Assembly: GCA_013298545.1 (NCBI GenBank) | Contig: JAAFIA010000033.1 | Location: forward strand, 1 to 49,265 | Source of the DNA: Bacteroidota bacterium | Lineage (GTDB): Bacteria; Bacteroidota; Bacteroidia; Palsa-965 | DNA length: 49,265 bases | Direction: 5' to 3' | The notes under the pieces: generated by a model | What the model was told of the DNA's origin: nothing | Database searches by the model: none | The model's input: only the letters and a program-made list of their open reading frames with translations | Shown here: piece by piece, positions 6,811-16,253 of the stretch | How the letters are laid out: every line of letters starts with the position of its first letter | How positions within the stretch are numbered: position 1 is the stretch's first letter | Made by a program: the position numbers and the translations under genes

Positions 6811-9800
6811 CTATAACCGTAAAATCCGAATTATCGAAACCTTATTTTCAGTAAACACATTCAAAAAATAAATCCCACTTGCAAATTCACTTGTATTCAA
6901 TTCAAACATGCTTGAATTTACCGCTGTTCGTAAGATCAAACTACCCGTTAAATCATAAACTTCAATCTGATCAATCAATCCTGTTGCACGAATGGTTGTA
7001 GCTGTTGTTACCGGATTTGGGAAAACGTGAACAGTATTTGTCTCCAACGAAACAACATCGGTGCAGAGTTCGACATAAGCAGTTGTTGTATCTGCATTGG
7101 CACAACCGTTAGCATCTGTATAAGTATAGATCAAATCGTTTGCTCCTAATTGTGCCGATGATGGATTGAAAATATTGCCATTCACGCCTGGCCCACTGAA
7201 TACTCCACCAGCCGGACTTCCATTCAATTGAATGCTGCCAATACTCAAACAAAATGTGTCTTGTGCAAGAGAAAAACTCACCAAGGGCAATGGATTAACT
7301 TGAATGGTAATGTTTGCACTATCGGTACAACCGTTTGTAGAAGTTCCAATGACGGTATAAGTTATGGTCGCATTTACGGTTTCATTAATTGTATCACCTA
7401 CGTTGTTATTGGGCATCCATACATAAGTACTTGCCCCTGCTCCAACCAATTCAATATTGGCTTCACCGCATACACTCAAATCAGATGCGTTAGCCAAAAC
7501 TACTGGCGATGCATTTACGGCAATAGCTAAGGTGGCCGTGTTACTACATCCATTTGCCCCAACACCAGTAACCGTATAAGTTGTTGCTACACTTGGCGAA
7601 GCAGTAACAGCACTTCCAGTCAACAAGCCCGGCAACCAAGTATAAACCGTTGCACCAGATGCTGTCATCGAAACAGCATTTCCAGAACAAATTGTAGGTG
7701 TTGATGTATTTGCAACAACTACTGGGCGTGGCAAAGCTGTAATGGCAATAGTGGCCGTATTCGTACACCCATTGGCATTTGTTCCTGTAACCGTGTAAGT
7801 TGTGGTTAATGTTGGAGCAACAGAAACACCACTACCTGTCAAAGAACCAGGCATCCATAAATAAGTTGAAGCACCACTAGCATTTAGGGTAACGGAAGAA
7901 CCTGCACAGATCGCTGTTTGATTTGTACTAGCGGTAACAGTTGGAAGCGAATTTACGGTAACTGCAAGTGTTGTTGTTGCTGTACAACCCACAGCATCTG
8001 TTCCCGTAATCGTATAAGTTGTGGTTGATGTTGGTGATACGGAAACCGAGTTGCCAGCCAGAGCACCCGGCATCCACAAATACGTTGATGCACCACTGGC
8101 ATTCAATGTTGTTGATGAACCAACACAGACTGATGTTTGGCTTGTGTTTGCAGCAACCGTTGGCAATGAATTAACAACAACAGCAAGAGTTGCTGTCGCG
8201 GTACATCCTGCTGCATTTGTTCCTGTAATTGTATAAGTTGTGGTTGTTGATGGCGATACTGTAACCGAGTTTCCAGTCAAAGCACCCGGCATCCATAAAT
8301 AAGACGATGCGCCACTAGCACTCAATGTTGTTGATGAACCAACACAAATTGATGGTTGGCTTGCCGTTGCCAAAACTGTTGGAGGGATTGAAACAGATAC
8401 AGTTGAAAAATCAGTTTTACCCGTACACGCATGCGTTGTAGAACCAATCATAACTTGATATGCGCCGCTTGTATTGGCAAAATAAGTAGCCGTAGTTTCG
8501 CCAACAATAGGGCTACTATTTTGAATCCATTGATACGTTGTATTGGCAACAACAGGAACACTCAATTGAATCGAATCGCCAGAGCAAATTGCGGCAGGTG
8601 CTGTTGGCGAAATAGCAATTCCTGCACGCTCGGCACACGTTGTAATTTGAAAAATAGTAAGCGTACTCGATGTTTCATTGGCCAAAATAATTTGTGCATG
8701 GCCATTTGGTGAAAGAGAATCTGGAATAAAAATAATTCCTTCCGAACCCCGATCAGGGCCATTTGTTGACACACTCCGATTGTTGTAATAACCTACAAAA
8801 ATTGGACTCGCCGGATTGCTAATGTTATAAATAACAACACCGCCAATTCGTTCCAATGCAACAAAAGCGTATTGTTCGCCATTAATTTTTCCTACTGCTG
8901 TTCCTTCTGGCTCAGGACCTTTATCATCACTTCGATTCTTCGCTGTGGCTGATGTGCTGTTGCTCGCATTAAACATGGCTCCAAATACCGGATGTGTAGC
9001 GGTCATTAACTCCAACTGATTACCGCTATCAAAAACTAAAGCACCCGTTGTAGCATTCCAAATCGAAAACGAACGCGATCCGTAAGTATAGATTTCATCA
9101 AAATCGCCATCATTATCCGTGTCGCCCAATTTGTTTGTCGCATTCAAACGACCTAGAAATAAATTTGATTTCATATAAGCACCATAAGGAAAAGCGGTTG
9201 CATCTAATGGCAAACCCGAAATACGCGACTCTTCATTCAATCCGGTATAAGCGCGCGCATCGCCTTCATTAGCCGTAATGAGATAAACCTGATTGCCAAT
9301 GGTAAACTGACTTAAAGCATCAGGTTGGTACATACCTTTTACTGGAAAATTAGAAATGCTAATACCCGCAGTTTGATCAGATGCATCCAACGCATTGTTT
9401 CCTGTACTGTAATCTTTATAGCCCAATGGTCTAATCTGAACAACTGTATTGGTTTGCAAATTAATTTCGGCAATGGCATTATTTTCTTGCAAGGTTACCC
9501 AAGCTTTCTGATCGTTATCCGAAATGGTAATGTACTCCGGCTCAAAATCTTTTGCTGCCGTTGCTGCTGGTCCGTAAATACGAATGCCCTGTGCGCGTAA
9601 TGTACTTTCTTGTCCGTTAAATGCCGTGAAGGTGATGAAGGTAACATTCGCTTGTGTAACATTGGCAACACCACCACTAATATCCACCATCACAACCGAA
9701 CCATCAGGATCATTGGTATAAGCCGTATTCGGTTCTCCTTCGCAAGCCGTATAAACTTTTGTTCCAGCATGATTGAACGTAATCATGTCAGGCATGGCAC

Positions 9801-11232
9801 CGACTTTTACTTCCTTAATAAAAACACCATTGTAATTGAGAAAAACAATTTTTCCACTGTCTTGTGGATTGCTTGCGTTTTCAATGGCCATAGCCACAAC
9901 GCTATCCAAAACGGCAACGCTATTGATGTTGCCATAAGTAGAAACTGGAATTGAACTAATCAAAACGGGAGCAGCAGGGTTTGCGAAATTTAAAATGTCC
10001 AGTTTTGCCCCAATGCTATTTGCGATATATAAACGTTGTGTACTTGGATCATGTACAACAATTTCTGCAGAATTTGTTGCAGCTGTGCCATTTGAAAAAC
10101 TTGTTTGTAAATCGAGAAACAATTCGTTGCTGCCAACAATCGGCAACGCATCATTGTCTTTGATGTATAAATAATGTGCTGCTGTTGCCGAAGCGGTAGC
10201 ATTTGTCAGGTTGCTCAATGCAAGAATCAAATACTCATCACGTTCAATACTTGCATCATTGGTGATCGCAATGGTTACCGTTTGTGTACCATTTGTATTT
10301 GGCGGAACAACAACAGTCGTAGCAACGGGTGTATAATCGACTCCAGCTGTTGCCGTAGAGATAGGAAGCGCAGAAACCGTAAATACGGTTTGTGCACCGT
10401 TTGAATTGCTGATATTAAGTGTAATCGTTGCTGTTCCTGCACTCTCGGAAATTACTTGATTTGTTGTTGCGAATGCAACCGTTGCAGCGGGTGTAGTAGA
10501 TGCAATAGAAACCGTTGTTGTATTATTTGTAAACGTTCCAAGTGCCCAACTACGAAGCGTGGTAAAAGAACCCGTTGTTGGATTGAATGCTCCAGTAGCA
10601 ACTAAAACTTGTCCAGAAGCCGGATCAGGCGCAAGAAAACTTGCTGCTTGCAATTTACCGCCAGCATATACATCATTGAATGGCAATTGATACCCATCTA
10701 CACCAGCATTAACAACAGCAGTTCCTGTTCCCGTTCCAAAAAACAAAGCATCAATGGGAACGCTTGTATTGGTTAATGCAGCCACTGGAGATGCGAATAC
10801 AGCTATTCCATCAGCATTTGTGCCACCATTTCCGAAAACACCACCTGTTGCAAAAGAGCCAAAACCATCGCCCGCAGTAGTGCCTGTATTGATTGCGCGA
10901 AGGATCGTTCCGGTTGCAGCCATCGAAGAGCCACCCACATAAACCACATCACCTTGATTGACTGTTCCCGTATTGATTTCAAATGCATACGAAAGTACGC
11001 CACCCGAAATCCATCCTTGTGCTGTTGCCGTTCCGTTATTGCATACAACAACCGTATAAGGTGTTGAAGCAAAATTGATGGTGCGAGTTGCTACAAATTC
11101 TGCAAACTCGAATGGAGAATCTGTACCAGCAGGATTCGGAAGTATTTCTGAAATAATTAATCCTGGTCCTGCCTGTGCGGAGAGCAAGGCGCATTGGAAG
11201 ATAGTAAAGATGGAAATGAGTGCTTTTTTCAT
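6811..11232 (-). CDS. T9SS cargo: lamin-tail, Calx-beta, choice-of-anchor I, Ig-like repeats
   Basis: A 1473-aa secreted protein. A signal peptide (MKKALISIFTIFQCALLSAQ) is followed by a lamin-tail-like domain (about 20-200, IISEILPNPAG), a Calx-beta domain (about 245-360), a choice-of-anchor I beta-propeller region (about 360-865, with FEPEYITISDNDQKAWVTLQ and DDKGPEPEGTAVG), an Ig-like tandem array (about 870-1380), and a C-terminal T9SS type A sorting domain (about 1400-1473, VFPNP...GIYFLNV, ending in RILRL). Five 73-aa units of the array are near-identical in places (SGASTYLWMPG...TTYTITGT...GCT). The choice-of-anchor I region is related to alkaline-phosphatase-like propellers; its function is unknown. 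Start chosen at 11232 because it begins the signal peptide. Confidence 0.85.
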   Translation of the reverse strand: MKKALISIFTIFQCALLSAQAGPGLIISEILPNPAGTDSPFEFAEFVATRTINFASTPYTVVVCNNGTATAQGWISGGVLSYAFEINTGTVNQGDVVYVGGSSMAATGTILRAINTGTTAGDGFGSFATGGVFGNGGTNADGIAVFASPVAALTNTSVPIDALFFGTGTGTAVVNAGVDGYQLPFNDVYAGGKLQAASFLAPDPASGQVLVATGAFNPTTGSFTTLRSWALGTFTNNTTTVSIASTTPAATVAFATTNQVISESAGTATITLNISNSNGAQTVFTVSALPISTATAGVDYTPVATTVVVPPNTNGTQTVTIAITNDASIERDEYLILALSNLTNATASATAAHYLYIKDNDALPIVGSNELFLDLQTSFSNGTAATNSAEIVVHDPSTQRLYIANSIGAKLDILNFANPAAPVLISSIPVSTYGNINSVAVLDSVVAMAIENASNPQDSGKIVFLNYNGVFIKEVKVGAMPDMITFNHAGTKVYTACEGEPNTAYTNDPDGSVVMVDISGGVANVTQANVTFITFTAFNGQESTLRAQGIRIYGPAATAAKDFEPEYITISDNDQKAWVTLQENNAIAEINLQTNTVVQIRPLGYKDYSTGNNALDASDQTAGISISNFPVKGMYQPDALSQFTIGNQVYLITANEGDARAYTGLNEESRISGLPLDATAFPYGAYMKSNLFLGRLNATNKLGDTDNDGDFDEIYTYGSRSFSIWNATTGALVFDSGNQLELMTATHPVFGAMFNASNSTSATAKNRSDDKGPEPEGTAVGKINGEQYAFVALERIGGVVIYNISNPASPIFVGYYNNRSVSTNGPDRGSEGIIFIPDSLSPNGHAQIILANETSSTLTIFQITTCAERAGIAISPTAPAAICSGDSIQLSVPVVANTTYQWIQNSSPIVGETTATYFANTSGAYQVMIGSTTHACTGKTDFSTVSVSIPPTVLATASQPSICVGSSTTLSASGASSYLWMPGALTGNSVTVSPSTTTTYTITGTNAAGCTATATLAVVVNSLPTVAANTSQTSVCVGSSTTLNASGASTYLWMPGALAGNSVSVSPTSTTTYTITGTDAVGCTATTTLAVTVNSLPTVTASTNQTAICAGSSVTLNASGASTYLWMPGSLTGSGVSVAPTLTTTYTVTGTNANGCTNTATIAITALPRPVVVANTSTPTICSGNAVSMTASGATVYTWLPGLLTGSAVTASPSVATTYTVTGVGANGCSNTATLAIAVNASPVVLANASDLSVCGEANIELVGAGASTYVWMPNNNVGDTINETVNATITYTVIGTSTNGCTDSANITIQVNPLPLVSFSLAQDTFCLSIGSIQLNGSPAGGVFSGPGVNGNIFNPSSAQLGANDLIYTYTDANGCANADTTTAYVELCTDVVSLETNTVHVFPNPVTTATTIRATGLIDQIEVYDLTGSLILRTAVNSSMFELNTSEFASGIYFLNVFTENKVSIIRILRL
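7280..8379 (-). repeat. Tandem 219-bp in-frame repeats within the T9SS gene
   Basis: About five tandem units of 219 bp (73 codons), from 8379 downward (unit borders near 8379, 8160, 7941). Units 1-3 are most similar; units 4-5 have diverged. They encode Ig-like repeats with an SGAS-YLWMPG core. Such arrays are prone to copy-number change by recombination. Confidence 0.8.
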
Positions 11233-11486
11233 ACGTCTGAATTTATAGGCACAAAATTCAGGTGCTTTCAGCAGTAGCAACTTAGCAAATCATTATCCGA
11301 TTGTTATGCTTGTTAACGACTTTATTTAGAATTTTGTTTTTCGTGCAGATTAATTTACACAAGAGGACAGAACAGCTATACAATGGCCTATCTAGTCTAT
11401 TTTCACTCAAAGCACGACCTACTTAAAATGCGTGATTGATCAATTCTAGAATTTCTATTCACATTAAACAACATATACATCCAAAT
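11233..11486. other. Intergenic region upstream of the 1473-aa gene
   Basis: No gene or clear regulatory element is visible apart from a weak promoter-like TTG...GAATTTTG pair on the minus strand near 11250-11280. AT-rich. Confidence 0.4.
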
Positions 11487-11533
11487 AAAAAAGCGTCGTC
11501 CATACTGATTGGTACAGCACGAACGACGCTTTT
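11487..11533 (-). terminator. Terminator of the HmuR-like receptor gene
   Basis: An 11-bp stem (AAAAGCGTCGT, to 11499, with 11523-11533) with a 23-nt loop, followed on the minus strand by A/T-rich sequence. It is 19 nt past the stop. Confidence 0.75.
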
Positions 11534-11551
11534 AATTTCAGTAACTAAGAA

Positions 11552-13981
11552 TTAAAAATTCCCGCGAAGCGTTACGATAAAGTTTCGTCCTGGTGCACTT
11601 ACACCAGAAGCAAAATGACGGTAGTTACGATCTGTGATATTCTCGACAGCCGCATTGATTCCGAAATTTTTATTCACACGATACGATGCACGGAAATTGA
11701 CCGTAGCCCATGCCGGCATACCATAAGCCGTGGCTTGCGATAAATTATCTTCGCCAGACGGACTGTAATCGGCAATACGTTTCCAGCCATTGTAACGGAC
11801 ATAAACAGCAGATTCAATTTTCTTCGCGCGATAAACCAATTCGCCCATACCAAAAACTGGTGGAATGTGATCAAGCGGAAGCAAGGTGTCGTTTTTAGTA
11901 TCGTTATAGCGACCATACGTGTAATTATACGTTGCGCGGAATCCAAAATGATCGTTGAAATCGGCACTGAACAACAGGTTGTACCCGTAAATAAATGCAT
12001 TGTCCACATTTTGCATGGCCACAACTGCCGAAGGCGATCCATCATACACAATCGAGTCTGAACCGTTGTATGTAAATGGACGCACAACCATTGCGTTGCG
12101 CAATGAAGTATAAAACCAATTGGCTTCCAAACGCGCGCCACCATTCAAAGTCAATGCACCACCCAATTCGCCACCAATAGTCATTTCTGGTTTGATGTCT
12201 TCATTTGGAACAATTAAAGTACCAGCAACCGACTCAAATACTTTGGTTAAATCGTCCACGTTTGGTGCGCGGAATGCGGTTGAGATATTGCCATGTACTC
12301 GGAAAATAGAACAAGCATTCCAAACTAATCCGATCGTTCCACTTGGAGCAAGATGTGTTTGTGCAATATCGGTAAATGGAAACGCAAAAAATGTAGTATC
12401 CACAAAAGACGATTTGAGTTGCACATAGCTCATGCGCAACCCTTCTGAAAGCATCAATTTATCATTGATTCGGAAAGAATGAGTTACATACAATGCAGCT
12501 GTTGTCATGCTACTTCCTCCATCGGGATAACGGGTATCTGATTTTTCCTCTACACCAGTTTGAATGTGCGTTTTGGTTGCTGTCGAAGTAACATCATTAT
12601 ACGTCAATTCGACACCATAGTATAAATCATTTTTAGCGTTGATGATTTTTTTCAAATCGCCATTGAATGAATACACCATCACATCTTCTTCTTGACGTGT
12701 GCGTTTTTTATTGTTGAAACGACGAGAAATACGATCTTGATCTATTTTCTGCGCGGCAACAATGAAACGAGCAGTGTTGTATAGTTTCCGTTCACTCGCG
12801 TTTAGACCTAGTGTATAAGAAGCCAACAAACGATTCTGTGGGCCGTAATACCATTCTGCAAAGCGTAAGGTATTGCCGCTGTATTGTTGCAAGCGATCAT
12901 AACGCGGAACATCTGACGAAGTTGAGTATTGGATGTTGACCAAATGCGATACACGATCGTTTGGTTGGAATAAAAATTTCTGCATCACATCAATTTGCGA
13001 ATAGCCTGTAAATTTCTGAACCAATTGGTCTTCGTTTACATACATGCTATCTTTTCCGTTGGCATCGGTCATGACATAATTTTTGCACCAGCCAAAATCG
13101 CCTTGGTAAGGAATACCTCGCGCGCCTTGACGCAAATCGCCAAAACTTGAACGTGTAAAAGATGTTAATGAAGCCCAACGTTTGCCACCAATATTGAAAT
13201 CGAGGTGGCCGGTTTGTTCGTTGTTTGCAGATGAAAAACGGAGGTAGGCACCGGCATTTAAACTGACCTTATCGGTTGTACTGAGTTTGGGCTGACGGCT
13301 ATAAAAAAGCATCGCACCACCCAACGCATCGCTACCATACATAACCGAAGATGGCCCGAATAAAACTTCGGTACGATCCAACATATTTGGATCAATGGTA
13401 ATGACATCTTGTAAATGCCCCGCACGGTAAATAGCATTGTTCATGCGAACTCCATCAACAACCAATAACACTCGGCTCGATTCAAAACCGCGCAAGACCG
13501 GGCTTCCGCCACCCATCTGACTTTTTTGAACAAAAACTTGTCCGCTGTTGGATAACATATCGGCAGAAGTTTGTGGGTTTAGTGCAGCAACATCGCGCGC
13601 GCCAATAACCGTCATGGCATAAGGTACTTCGGCTTGTTTTTCTTCGGTTTTATTGACCGAAAACACAACTTCATTGAGCATCAACGAACGTGGTGTCATC
13701 AAAATTTGGTTGTTAGCCGTAGCAACTGCTGTGCTTAAAAAAGCTTGGCGGCCATACGAAGCGTGCAACACAACGATACTATCTGTTGGGGTTCCGCTTA
13801 ATGTTGCTTCGCCGCGTACATTGGAATAAACGCCAGCAATAGTTGTTCCGGCAGTGCTTGGTTTGTAATAAACGTATGCTTTTTCAATTGGTTGAAGGGA
13901 GGCATTGTCTTTGATGCTTACTGTTTGTGCAGCGAGAACAGCACTAAACGACAACGCAAAAAGCGTCATGATTTTTTTCAT
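11552..13981 (-). CDS. TonB-dependent receptor, heme/siderophore (HmuR-like) type
   Basis: An 809-aa outer-membrane receptor. The signal peptide (MKKIMTLFALSFSAVLAAQ) is followed by a carboxypeptidase-regulatory-like domain (about 20-95), a plug domain (about 110-225, with SVLRGFESSRVLLVVDGVRM and NNAIYRAGHLQ), and a 22-strand barrel ending in the aromatic F (VTLRGNF). The plug motif RGFESSRVLLVVDGVR...GHLQ resembles heme/hemoglobin and colicin-I-type iron receptors, so heme or catecholate siderophore is the best guess for the substrate; the exact ligand is not shown. The gene lies 99 nt downstream of a small His-rich exported protein on the same strand. No Fur box is evident. Confidence 0.85.
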   Translation of the reverse strand: MKKIMTLFALSFSAVLAAQTVSIKDNASLQPIEKAYVYYKPSTAGTTIAGVYSNVRGEATLSGTPTDSIVVLHASYGRQAFLSTAVATANNQILMTPRSLMLNEVVFSVNKTEEKQAEVPYAMTVIGARDVAALNPQTSADMLSNSGQVFVQKSQMGGGSPVLRGFESSRVLLVVDGVRMNNAIYRAGHLQDVITIDPNMLDRTEVLFGPSSVMYGSDALGGAMLFYSRQPKLSTTDKVSLNAGAYLRFSSANNEQTGHLDFNIGGKRWASLTSFTRSSFGDLRQGARGIPYQGDFGWCKNYVMTDANGKDSMYVNEDQLVQKFTGYSQIDVMQKFLFQPNDRVSHLVNIQYSTSSDVPRYDRLQQYSGNTLRFAEWYYGPQNRLLASYTLGLNASERKLYNTARFIVAAQKIDQDRISRRFNNKKRTRQEEDVMVYSFNGDLKKIINAKNDLYYGVELTYNDVTSTATKTHIQTGVEEKSDTRYPDGGSSMTTAALYVTHSFRINDKLMLSEGLRMSYVQLKSSFVDTTFFAFPFTDIAQTHLAPSGTIGLVWNACSIFRVHGNISTAFRAPNVDDLTKVFESVAGTLIVPNEDIKPEMTIGGELGGALTLNGGARLEANWFYTSLRNAMVVRPFTYNGSDSIVYDGSPSAVVAMQNVDNAFIYGYNLLFSADFNDHFGFRATYNYTYGRYNDTKNDTLLPLDHIPPVFGMGELVYRAKKIESAVYVRYNGWKRIADYSPSGEDNLSQATAYGMPAWATVNFRASYRVNKNFGINAAVENITDRNYRHFASGVSAPGRNFIVTLRGNF

Positions 13982-14080
13982 GGTAAAATTGGGTTTAATA
14001 CATTCACCTCACGAACGGCATGTTCGGGATGAATATGTTTGTTGAATTTTTTGAGTGCCTTTAAAGGCTGAGAAAAAAAA

Positions 14081-14581
14081 TCAACCCAATTTTGGTGGCG
14101 GAGAAATTGAAAAGAAAGGAGCTGGGGGCAATAAATAAATACTTACGCAAGGCTGAACCAAAAATCCGGTATCTGCTTGCAAACAAAACGAATCTGTTTT
14201 TAGGTAATCGTCGATTAATTTTTGTGCTTTGCTTGTTTTGTTTTCGTTTTGATGTTTTTGCGCAAAACGATTTTCCGCTTTTTTCTCGTGATCATCTTGA
14301 CGACAGGTAAAGACGATTTCGTTTCCTTCAACGTGCGATTCGATCAGATCGTAGCGGTGGCCTTCAAAATCAAATTCATGTTTGTCGATAAAATGGGGGC
14401 CGGTTTGGGGATTTTCAAAATCAATTTTCGAGAACCGTAAGGTTACGGTCTTGTCGTTTGATTTGCGTTGCATGAATTGCTGGTGCTTGCTTTTTCCCAA
14501 CACAAATTGAAGTGGGGCAAAAAAAGCACTCACGAGAATAAGTGTGGCAATTAAAAAAGCGTAGAACTGCTTGAAACGCAT
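14081..14581 (-). CDS. Small exported His-rich protein of unknown function
   Basis: A 166-aa protein whose first 30 residues are a membrane anchor or signal (MRFKQFYAFLIATLILVSAF). The rest is polar, with many His, Asp, Glu and Lys residues (PHFIDKHEFDFEGHRYD, CRQDDHEKK, QKHQNENK), a few Cys and a C-terminal proline-rich stretch (PPAPFFSISPPPK). I do not recognise the family. It is directly upstream of the HmuR-like receptor on the same strand (99 nt gap), so it may help bind or deliver metal or heme in the periplasm. Start chosen at 14581 because the upstream 21 codons do not look like part of a signal peptide. Confidence 0.55.
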   Translation of the reverse strand: MRFKQFYAFLIATLILVSAFFAPLQFVLGKSKHQQFMQRKSNDKTVTLRFSKIDFENPQTGPHFIDKHEFDFEGHRYDLIESHVEGNEIVFTCRQDDHEKKAENRFAQKHQNENKTSKAQKLIDDYLKTDSFCLQADTGFLVQPCVSIYLLPPAPFFSISPPPKLG

Positions 14582-14684
14582 GAACAAATATAAACATTTC
14601 ATTTCATGCCAGAACAGGACAACCACATTACAGGCTTGTGTCAAAAGTGGTCTGATGCGATAAAAATGTATGCCGCTTTGTCAT

Positions 14685-14692
14685 TACATTTG
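14685..14692 (+). promoter_or_regulatory. Possible -7 promoter element of the rhomboid gene
   Basis: TACATTTG matches TAnnTTTG and lies 31 nt before the ATG at 14724. No -33 element is clear. Confidence 0.4.
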
Positions 14693-14723
14693 AAACGGCA
14701 CGGCGGTTGACGTGTATTGAGCT

Positions 14724-15545
14724 ATGTCAAGAAAATCAAAACATGGAGTCTGGTTTCGGGAGCTTTTCCCGTTTACGTTTGTGATTGCTTTATGGCTCAT
14801 TCATATTATTTTGGGTTTTCTGGATAAAGATCCGGGCCAATATGCCCTCATGCCGCGTTCGCGGGAGGGCTTGTGGGGAATTGTTACGGCTCCTCTACTC
14901 CATGCCGATTTTGGACATTTGTTCTCCAATACCATTCCCTTATTGGTTTGTGGCTTTCTTCTGTTTTATTTTTATCGGCAAATTGCTTGGAAAGTATGGA
15001 TTTGGTCGTGGGTGTTGACCGGAATTTTGGTCTGGATTTTTGGTCGTACTTCGTGGCATTTGGGAGCGAGTGGCTTGGTGTATGGCTTAACTGCGTTTTT
15101 ATTTTTTAGTGGTGTTTTCCGTAGGCATATTCGCCTCATGTTGATTTCGTTGTTGATTGTGTTTCTGTATGGTGGTTTTATTTGGGGTGTTTTTCCGTTT
15201 GATCCTTCTATTTCATGGGAATCGCATTTGTGTGGGGCGTTGACGGGGGTATTGACGGCTTGGTTGTTTCGCAAAGAGGGTTTACAACGACAGGAGCATG
15301 TTTGGCCCGAAGAGGATGATGAGCCTGATCCGGTGGTCGATGCTCAGCCCAGTTCATTTCAAACACCACCCACCGCACCAAATCCATCAACAGCAGATCT
15401 ACAGCAGGATTTCAGCCATTTACTGGATGATGATTCGCACACGCCCGTTGCTCATCCAACAGAGTCAACCTCAAATCCTCGTTTTATATACGATTACCGC
15501 CCTAAAGCAAACGAAGAAAAGCCAGACGAAGACCGAACCTTTTAA
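14724..15545 (+). CDS. Rhomboid-family intramembrane serine protease
   Basis: A 273-aa membrane protein with about six membrane segments in residues 15-182. The catalytic features are visible: H60/H65/N69 in the HADFGHLFSN motif of the second segment, Ser116 in GASG and His168 in SHLCGALTG. Rhomboids cleave single-pass membrane proteins within the bilayer. The last 90 residues (183-273) are a long acidic, Pro/Ser/Thr-rich cytosolic tail, not typical of the catalytic core. It lies 33 nt before the response regulator gene on the same strand, so it may be co-transcribed with the two-component pair; a role in proteolytic signalling would be conjecture. Confidence 0.85.
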   Translation: MSRKSKHGVWFRELFPFTFVIALWLIHIILGFLDKDPGQYALMPRSREGLWGIVTAPLLHADFGHLFSNTIPLLVCGFLLFYFYRQIAWKVWIWSWVLTGILVWIFGRTSWHLGASGLVYGLTAFLFFSGVFRRHIRLMLISLLIVFLYGGFIWGVFPFDPSISWESHLCGALTGVLTAWLFRKEGLQRQEHVWPEEDDEPDPVVDAQPSSFQTPPTAPNPSTADLQQDFSHLLDDDSHTPVAHPTESTSNPRFIYDYRPKANEEKPDEDRTF

Positions 15546-15578
15546 ATTTTACATCGTAAAAATGTTTTTACTAAATCC

Positions 15579-16253
15579 ATGAAAATACTTCTCGTCGAAG
15601 ATGAGTTTTCCTTGTCGCAGACCATAGCCAATTATTTAAAAGATGATGGTTATGTCTGCGAAACTGCGTGCGACTTTGCAATGGCCATTCAAAAAATTGA
15701 GTTATATAATTACGACTGTGTTTTGCTCGATTTGATGATTCCGGGCGGACATGGTTTTGACGTGCTTTCGCGCCTGAAAAAAGACCATCCGCAAACGGGT
15801 GTCATCATTATTTCAGCACGAGATGATTTAGACAATTGCATCAAAGGATTGGATATGGGTGCTGATGATTATTTATCAAAACCATTTCATTTGTCGGAGT
15901 TGCAAGCCCGCGTTCGTTCTGTTTTACGTCGGCGTAAATTTAACGGCCATACTCAAATTCAGTTTCGGGAAATTCAGATCAACCCAACCGAAAAGTTGGC
16001 GTATGTCAATGAAGAACGGCTCAATCTAACGAAAACGGAATATGAGTTGTTGCTGTTTTTTATCATCAACAAACATCGTGTCATGGCTAGGATTTCGATC
16101 GCCGAACATCTTTGGGGCGATAGTATGGACTTAGCCAACAATCATGATTTTTTGTATTCGCACATTAAAAACTTGCGCAAAAAAATGACCGAAAAAGGTG
16201 GTGGCGATTACATTAAATCGGTTTATGGTATGGGTTATCGCTGGGAAGAATGA
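15579..16253 (+). CDS. OmpR/PhoB-family response regulator
   Basis: A 224-aa transcription factor. The receiver domain (1-115) has the acidic pair E7/D8, phospho-acceptor D51 (LLDLMIPGG), S79 and K101. The C-terminal winged-helix domain (about 125-224) contains LTKTEYELLLFFI, the recognition-helix region SHIKNLRKKM and the final SVYGMGYRWE, as in OmpR/PhoB proteins. It overlaps the sensor kinase gene by 4 nt (ATGA), which implies translational coupling. The target genes are not known. Confidence 0.95.
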   Translation: MKILLVEDEFSLSQTIANYLKDDGYVCETACDFAMAIQKIELYNYDCVLLDLMIPGGHGFDVLSRLKKDHPQTGVIIISARDDLDNCIKGLDMGADDYLSKPFHLSELQARVRSVLRRRKFNGHTQIQFREIQINPTEKLAYVNEERLNLTKTEYELLLFFIINKHRVMARISIAEHLWGDSMDLANNHDFLYSHIKNLRKKMTEKGGGDYIKSVYGMGYRWEE

